A DNA stretch of 10,131 nt. It comes from Paenibacillus sp. Lineage in GTDB: Bacteria; Bacillota; Bacilli; Paenibacillales; NBRC-103111. The translations under genes were made by a program, and so were the position numbers. The DNA is taken from positions 1-10,131 of the forward strand of contig JARBUQ010000103.1 of assembly GCA_029239545.1 (NCBI GenBank), written 5' to 3'. The notes below the pieces were generated by a model that made no database searches, was not told the origin of the DNA, and saw only the letters and a program-made list of their open reading frames with translations. Positions 6,159 to 10,131 of the stretch are shown here, piece after piece. The number at the start of each line of letters is the position of its first letter. Positions within the stretch are counted from its first letter, which is position 1.

Positions 6159-7199
6159 ATGAATAAAAGAGTAACGATTCACGATATTGCCAGAATGGCA
6201 GAAGTATCCTCGGCTACGGTGTCGCGTGTATTAAGCAGCAGCACTTATCCGGTAAGTGAGAAGCTGAGGACCAAGATCCAGAATCTTGCGGAAGAATTGA
6301 ACTATATTCCGAATATGATCGGCAAACAGCTTAAGACAGACAAAAATATGACTATAGGCGTTATTATTCCATCGATCAGCAACCCGTTCTACGCCTCTGT
6401 TATGTTAGGAGTTGAGGAGATCGCTCGCAAAAGCGGCTATCATGTTCTGTTATGCAACTCTTTGCAGGATGGGAAGCTCGAGGAAGCGTATTTGCAAACT
6501 CTTTTTGAGAAACAGATTAAAGGTGTCATTATCTCCTCCATCTCTGAGAACAAGAAGCTGATGACTCATCTCATCGATCTTGGACTTCATGTTGTAGTTA
6601 TAGATCAGAAGATCGATCTGCCAAGCGTGCTCCAGATTGAATTCGATTATCGCCAGGGTGGTCATATGGCAGCCAGTTATTTGGTCGAGCAAGGTCATCG
6701 TCGAATCGGATATGTGACTGCGCCGTTCGATCGGCCAAGCCGAAATCATATTTACCAAGGCTTCATGGAAGCGATTCATGACTTCGGTATTCCTTTTGAA
6801 GACGAATATCTGCAGGTTTCTCCAGAGGAGAAAGGGTTATACGACGGCATTTTCGAATTTGAGAATGGAAAAGCACTTACTCGCAAGCTGCTGCAGCTCC
6901 CTGAGCCTCCGACCGCGATATTCGCCTGTAATGATTTAACGGCATTTGGGGTTATCAATGAATTGAATGCTCATGGGTTGAAGGTTCCTGAACATATATC
7001 CGTTATGGGATTTGACAATATTGAATTCAGCCAGATGATTACTCCGGCTCTTACGACAATCAAACAACCCGATTATGAGATGGGTAAGCTTGCTTGCAAC
7101 AGACTTCTGGAGAAGCTTAAGGATGGGAGCAGTCAGGAGATAGAAGTTATGCTTCAGCCCAAGCTGATTGTGCGTAACTCTGTTCGATCCCTTAACTGA
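6159..7199 (+). CDS. LacI/GalR-family transcriptional regulator
   Basis: A 346-aa repressor-type protein. The N-terminal helix-turn-helix reads VTIHDIARMAEVSSATVSRVL (about 5-25), followed by the third helix and the hinge helix NMIGKQLKT (52-60) that inserts into the central CG of LacI operators. Residues from about 63 onward form the periplasmic-binding-protein-like sugar sensor, starting TIGVIIPSISNPFYASVM and ending with ISVMGFDNIEFS and a TTIKQPDYEMG segment typical of the family. It binds DNA as a dimer and responds to a sugar or sugar phosphate; the ligand is unknown. Placement just after the deaminase gene, which carries a matching palindrome, makes that gene the most likely target. 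A terminator separates the two genes, and this one has its own extended -10. The next gene starts 13 bp after its stop. Confidence 0.92.
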   Translation: MNKRVTIHDIARMAEVSSATVSRVLSSSTYPVSEKLRTKIQNLAEELNYIPNMIGKQLKTDKNMTIGVIIPSISNPFYASVMLGVEEIARKSGYHVLLCNSLQDGKLEEAYLQTLFEKQIKGVIISSISENKKLMTHLIDLGLHVVVIDQKIDLPSVLQIEFDYRQGGHMAASYLVEQGHRRIGYVTAPFDRPSRNHIYQGFMEAIHDFGIPFEDEYLQVSPEEKGLYDGIFEFENGKALTRKLLQLPEPPTAIFACNDLTAFGVINELNAHGLKVPEHISVMGFDNIEFSQMITPALTTIKQPDYEMGKLACNRLLEKLKDGSSQEIEVMLQPKLIVRNSVRSLN

Positions 7200-7212
7200 A
7201 TAAGAGGCTGAG

Positions 7213-7653
7213 ATGACTATGAAACGATCCCTGAGCAGTTCACTCATTTACTTGTTTGCTTTACTATTGTCGCTGTTCTACGCTTACATCATGATTCAGC
7301 TTCTTTTTAACAGAGGCAGTTCGGCTTACACGGATGCTTATAGATACAATCTAGTCCCTTTCAAAACCATTTCGAATTACATTGTCCATTACTCCCGTTT
7401 CAACTTCGACACCTGGTTCAAAAACCTTTTTGGCAACATTGTATTGTTTATTCCGATCGGAATATTGGCCCCGATACTCAACAAGCGCTTCAATAAATTT
7501 ATACCGTTTATAGGATTTTCTCTCCTTTTATTAGTGACTGTCGAAACAATCCAGCTTTTTTCCCGAGTCGGAAGCTTCGATGTAGATGATCTCATTCTTA
7601 ATCTGTTCGGAGCCCTAATAGGTTATATATTTTATAGAAATTTCTTGAAATAA
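7213..7653 (+). CDS. VanZ-family membrane protein
   Basis: A 146-aa integral membrane protein with about four helices (near 11-32, 71-88, 96-115, 126-141). The VanZ signatures are present: NLFGNIVLFIPIGILAP (71-87), Glu111-x-x-Gln114 in VETIQLF, and GSFDVDDLILNLFGALIGY (120-138). VanZ itself contributes to teicoplanin resistance in enterococci, but most Firmicute paralogues have no proven function and this copy is far from any van cluster. AAGAGG (7202-7207) lies 5 nt before the ATG at 7213 and 11 nt before a second ATG at 7219. It lies 13 bp after the LacI-family gene with no promoter between, so the two are probably co-transcribed. Confidence 0.85.
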   Translation: MTMKRSLSSSLIYLFALLLSLFYAYIMIQLLFNRGSSAYTDAYRYNLVPFKTISNYIVHYSRFNFDTWFKNLFGNIVLFIPIGILAPILNKRFNKFIPFIGFSLLLLVTVETIQLFSRVGSFDVDDLILNLFGALIGYIFYRNFLK

Positions 7654-7669
7654 TAGCGGTTAACAGGTT

Positions 7670-7709
7670 TTGGACGTGAGTAAGGAAAGACTTCATATTA
7701 TGCTGTCTT
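7670..7709 (+). promoter_or_regulatory. Candidate promoter with overlapping 23-bp dyad
   Basis: TTGGAC (7670-7675) and TCATAT (7693-7698) or CATATT (7694-7699) are spaced 17-18 bp and could drive the next three genes. An interrupted palindrome, AAGAC/GTCTT outside and CATA/TATG inside (7687-7709, centre 7698, 9 of 11 pairs matched), covers the -10 and ends just before the GGGGAGG ribosome binding site. It could be an operator or a weak RNA hairpin. Confidence 0.4.
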
Positions 7710-7725
7710 AGGGGAGGAAGAGCTA

Positions 7726-8403
7726 ATGCCTTTTCCAATGGTTCATCTGGCTGTGTCTGTACAGCTGTTCGAACGCTCAGGGGTCGAGCCGAATGCTGAT
7801 TTTCTTCTGGGCAGCCTCGCACCCGACAGTATCCACATGCGTTCAGGAGCGAGTAAGGAAGCGAAGAGCAAAACTCACCTCAATCTCCTTCCGTTGAATA
7901 ATATTCCGATTGGGTTTGACAAGCTTTCTCACTGCAAATCTTTTTTACAGCAATACGAGACAGGGAACCAGTCCTGCAGGGCGTTCATACTCGGATATAT
8001 CTCTCATATATTGACTGACATCTACTGGTTGAATACGCTGCATAGGCTGTTCAGAGAACGTGTACCGGAAGGGATCAGCCCACAGGAGAAAAAGAGGATG
8101 TATACGTTGGAGCGATCTCAACTCGACTATAATCTATATAACCATGCCGAATGGTCTCCGTCGATTTGCCGTATTGTGACTGGAGCACAAGGCTTTGATC
8201 TCTCAGACCAGCTCTTGACCGAACAAGAAATCCGCGGCTGGAGGGATCAGGTGTTACGCGCATTTGTTGAACAAGACGAGCCTGATATTGCGAATCGATA
8301 CATTACAGTAGCAGAGCTTGAATGGTTTATTCAGGATGCTGCGGATCATTTACTCACAGATTTCAACCTTATGGGGATTGATTTGTGGAGGAGAAGTCAA
8401 TGA
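7726..8403 (+). CDS. Zinc-dependent phospholipase C-like protein
   Basis: A 225-aa protein resembling the zinc-dependent phospholipase C family (PF00882-like) often annotated only as hydrolase. Its likely metal ligands are spaced as in that family: His7 in PMVHLAV, Asp34 in LLGSLAPDS (28-35), His51 in SKTHLNLL (48-55), and His94/Asp98 in GYISHILTDIYW (90-101). No signal peptide or membrane segment is seen, so it is probably cytoplasmic, unlike secreted phospholipases; the true substrate is unknown. GGAGG lies 8 nt before the ATG. It heads a tight cluster: its TGA overlaps the ATG of a small membrane protein, and a Nudix gene follows. The start is supported because the first conserved His is only seven residues from the ATG. 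Confidence 0.8.
   Translation: MPFPMVHLAVSVQLFERSGVEPNADFLLGSLAPDSIHMRSGASKEAKSKTHLNLLPLNNIPIGFDKLSHCKSFLQQYETGNQSCRAFILGYISHILTDIYWLNTLHRLFRERVPEGISPQEKKRMYTLERSQLDYNLYNHAEWSPSICRIVTGAQGFDLSDQLLTEQEIRGWRDQVLRAFVEQDEPDIANRYITVAELEWFIQDAADHLLTDFNLMGIDLWRRSQ
8387..8391 (+). promoter_or_regulatory. Strong ribosome binding site of the 45-aa membrane protein
   Basis: GGAGG sits 8 nt before the ATG at 8400, inside the end of the preceding gene. Together with the ATGA overlap it is the main evidence that the short frame is translated. Confidence 0.7.
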
Positions 8404-8537
8404 AACAACAACTAGCAGCAGCCGGAAAACGATTAGGCATAGTGTTCTTGATCGCTATTGGAGCTTTGTTCGCGCTTGTATGCGTGTTCCAAATTATATT
8501 TATCCTGGGCATATGGTATAAAGAAAGTTTCATGTAG
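8400..8537 (+). CDS. Small single-pass membrane protein, 45 aa
   Basis: This short frame encodes 45 residues starting MKQQLAAAGKRLG and ending WYKESFM. About 25 hydrophobic residues (14-39, VFLIAIGALF then ALVCVFQIIF and ILGIW) form one membrane helix, with positive charges (Lys9, Arg11) on the N-terminal side, which predicts the N-terminus inside. Translation is supported by GGAGG 8 nt upstream and by the ATGA overlap with the previous stop, so coupling is likely. The Nudix start lies 19 nt after its stop. No family is recognised. It could be a regulator or anchor of a membrane process, or a partner of the neighbouring hydrolase; this is speculation. Short length and lack of known homologues limit certainty. 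Confidence 0.68.
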   Translation: MKQQLAAAGKRLGIVFLIAIGALFALVCVFQIIFILGIWYKESFM

Positions 8538-8556
8538 ATGGGGAGAGGCTATTCGG

Positions 8557-9045
8557 ATGTATAAGTATACCATTTGTTTTATCAGGCAGGGCAGCCGATT
8601 GCTCCTGTTAAACCGTGTTAAAGCACCAGCTATGGGGTTGTGGAACGGGGTCGGCGGGAAATTGAAGGCAGGAGAATCCCCGCTTGAATGTGTAATTAGA
8701 GAAACCTTAGAGGAAACTGGAATTTTGCTGGAGGAGCCAAGCTTCAAAGGAACCGTCCAATGGGAAATCGATGAGGTTTATGTAGGCGGGATGTATGCTT
8801 ACTTAGCAGAAATTCCGGACACTTTCGCTTTTCAGACCCCTGTGAGTATGGATGAAGGAATATTGGATTGGAAGGAAATCGACTGGGTTCTGGCAGAGGG
8901 CAATCTGGGAGTAGGTGAAATAATACCGCGTTATTTGCCGATCCTGCTGAGCAGTGACGAGTGCTTTGAGCACCGATGCAAGCTGGTGAATATGAAACTA
9001 GTGGATTACAAGGTTAATATCCTGAATCAGAACCTAACGGTATAG
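8557..9045 (+). CDS. Nudix hydrolase, 8-oxo-dGTP diphosphatase (MutT)-like
   Basis: A 162-aa Nudix enzyme. The Nudix box GX5EX7REUXEEXGU runs from Gly34 to Ile56, with RETLEETGI at 48-56 and metal-binding Glu49, Glu52 and Glu53. The preceding LLLLNRVKAPAMGLWNGVGG (16-34) is typical of MutT-type enzymes that clean the nucleotide pool by hydrolysing 8-oxo-dGTP to the monophosphate. Substrate specificity in this family is hard to read from sequence, so other nucleoside triphosphates are possible. The ATG at 8557 was chosen because it puts the YKYTICFIRQG strand at the N-terminus and has GGGGAGAGG (8540-8548) 8 nt upstream; the longer frame from 8458 would run through the small gene before it. 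It is the last gene of the three-gene cluster. Its stop codon (9043-9045) lies in the loop of the terminator. Confidence 0.85.
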   Translation: MYKYTICFIRQGSRLLLLNRVKAPAMGLWNGVGGKLKAGESPLECVIRETLEETGILLEEPSFKGTVQWEIDEVYVGGMYAYLAEIPDTFAFQTPVSMDEGILDWKEIDWVLAEGNLGVGEIIPRYLPILLSSDECFEHRCKLVNMKLVDYKVNILNQNLTV

Positions 9046-9060
9046 ATAGGTTCTTTTTTT
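9030..9060 (+). terminator. Terminator overlapping the Nudix gene end
   Basis: GAACCTA (9030-9036) pairs with TAGGTTC (9047-9053) around a 10-nt loop that contains the Nudix stop codon, followed by seven T (9054-9060). The 5' arm is coding sequence for the last residues. It separates the cluster from addB. Confidence 0.85.
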
Positions 9061-9096
9061 GAATCAATTAATGGAAAAGCAAGAGCTGTGCAAATA

Positions 9097-9105
9097 TGAT
9101 AGAAT
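9097..9105 (+). promoter_or_regulatory. Extended -10 promoter of addB
   Basis: TGATAGAAT reads as TGn plus TAGAAT, an extended -10, with no good -35. It lies after the Nudix terminator and 40 bp before the addB ATG, so it is the likely start of the repair operon. Confidence 0.45.
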
Positions 9106-9145
9106 AGAGTAAAAAGAGAACACTTGTTTTGTCAGGAGGTTTAAC

Positions 9146-10131
9146 ATGGGGATTCGATACGTAATCGGCCGGGCAGGAAGCGGTAAAACTCACCATTGTC
9201 TGGACGACATTCGTGATCAGCTTCTTCAAGCACCAGAAGGAGATCCGATTATCCTGCTTGTTCCCGAACAGGCGACGTTCCAGGCAGAAGCGGCTCTTGT
9301 GTCGACGCCTGGACTGAAGGGCTTGATTCGAGCGCAGGTGCTCAGCTTCCGCAGATTGGCTTTTAGAGTTATGCAGGAGACAGGCGGGATGGCTCGCATA
9401 CATATAGATGACAGCGGGAAGGCGATGTTATTGCACCGCATTCTGCAGCAGCACAAGGATCAGCTTCGCTTGTTCAACGGATCTGCCGAGAAGGCCGGAT
9501 TTATAGACAATCTGAATAAGCTGTTCACAGAATTCAGGCGTTATGGAATTGATACATCCAAGCTTGAGCATCATGTTGGCAAGCAGATCGGGCTGGAGCA
9601 CACTTCCTCCGCCTCTGCGGATAAATTGCATGATCTCAGATGGATATACGGGAAATTTGAGGAGCAGCTCAAGCAATTGTATGTGGATTCCGAGGACTAT
9701 TTGACTCTGCTTGCAGAGCAAGTGGGAGACACGGGTTTTATGTCGCGCGCTGAGGTTTGGGTAGACGGGTTTCACGGGTTCACACCTCAAGAGTATCGGG
9801 TGCTGGAACAGTTGATGGTTCATTGTAAGAGAGTAACCATTACGGTCAGTGGGGATCGGGATCATGAGGCATCTGAGGAGCCAGAGGAGCTAGATTTGTT
9901 CAACCCTACGGTCAGAACATTGATCAGACTCAAACGATCGGCGGAGCAGCTGGGAGTGGAGCAAGAGAGTGCGCTAGTGTTGCAAGCGGATCCTGCAGTA
10001 CGTTTCAAGCACAGTCCTATGCTTGCCTATATGGAAGCTAACTTCGGCAATCGCACGGCTGCACCTTTCATGCAAGCTGCAGGTGAATATGTTGATGTCT
10101 CTATTCAGTGCGCTGTCAATCGACGGGCAGA
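9146..10131 (+). CDS. addB: AddB, helicase-nuclease subunit of AddAB (5' part, cut by window end)
   Basis: The first 328 codons of a protein that should be about 1,150 aa long. It begins MGIRYVIGRAGSGKT with a Walker A loop (GRAGSGKT, 8-15), followed by LLVPEQATF (37-45), IRAQVLSFRRLAFRV (61-75) and VDGFHGFTPQE (206-216). Recalled B. subtilis AddB matches these closely (FLVPDQMTF, IRAQVFSFSRLAWRV, VDGFYQFTPQE). With AddA it processes DNA double-strand ends for recombination, using the Chi-regulated helicase-nuclease activity known in Firmicutes. The C-terminal nuclease and the iron-sulphur cysteines lie outside the window, and addA would be expected next. AGGAGG lies 6 nt before the ATG. The frame is open to the edge, so nothing suggests a pseudogene. 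Confidence 0.95.
   Translation, partial: MGIRYVIGRAGSGKTHHCLDDIRDQLLQAPEGDPIILLVPEQATFQAEAALVSTPGLKGLIRAQVLSFRRLAFRVMQETGGMARIHIDDSGKAMLLHRILQQHKDQLRLFNGSAEKAGFIDNLNKLFTEFRRYGIDTSKLEHHVGKQIGLEHTSSASADKLHDLRWIYGKFEEQLKQLYVDSEDYLTLLAEQVGDTGFMSRAEVWVDGFHGFTPQEYRVLEQLMVHCKRVTITVSGDRDHEASEEPEELDLFNPTVRTLIRLKRSAEQLGVEQESALVLQADPAVRFKHSPMLAYMEANFGNRTAAPFMQAAGEYVDVSIQCAVNRRA

Noticed and set aside
7213..7653. Glycopeptide resistance gene vanZ
   Set aside because: The protein belongs to the VanZ family but lacks any van gene cluster around it; family membership alone does not support a resistance call.
8458..8556. N-terminal extension of the Nudix frame
   Set aside because: It overlaps the small membrane protein gene, has no ribosome binding site and precedes the natural first strand of the Nudix fold.

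Overview
The window looks like chromosomal DNA from a low-to-mid GC Firmicute, most likely Paenibacillus or a close relative. This rests on Bacillus-type ribosome binding sites (AAGGAGG, GGAGG), intrinsic terminators with T-tracts, and proteins that resemble Bacillus subtilis YheI/YheH (BmrC/BmrD) and AddB from recall. No database search was run. No rRNA, tRNA, CRISPR array, insertion sequence or phage gene was found.

Layout. Positions 1-135 hold a control region with a -10 box and an inverted repeat. Positions 136-3926 encode the two subunits of a heterodimeric ABC multidrug exporter, closed by a strong terminator at 3959-4005. A tandem array of ten degenerate 13-bp units (4006-4135) begins at the base after the terminator T-tract; a featureless stretch follows up to 4418. 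On the minus strand, 4419-4907 encodes a small DUF1992 (DNAJC28-type) protein. Its promoter region faces that of a NagB-type sugar-phosphate deaminase (5167-5904), which carries a perfect 14-bp operator-like palindrome in its leader. After a hairpin terminator come a LacI-family regulator (6159-7199) and, 13 bp later, a VanZ-family membrane protein (7213-7653). A tight three-gene cluster follows: a zinc-dependent phospholipase C-like protein (7726-8403), a 45-residue single-pass membrane protein overlapping it by ATGA (8400-8537), and a Nudix hydrolase (8557-9045) whose stop codon lies in the loop of its terminator. The window ends inside addB (9146 onward), the start of the AddAB repair helicase-nuclease operon.

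How the genes may work together. The exporter pair is a self-contained operon. The deaminase and the LacI regulator probably form a small sugar-responsive module: the palindrome has the central CG and half-site spacing of LacI/CcpA operators. The Nudix protein, if it removes oxidised nucleotides, and AddB both belong to genome maintenance but are separated by a terminator. Most of the window is ordinary core-genome content. The least explained items are the 13-bp array, the small membrane protein and several dyad elements near promoters.
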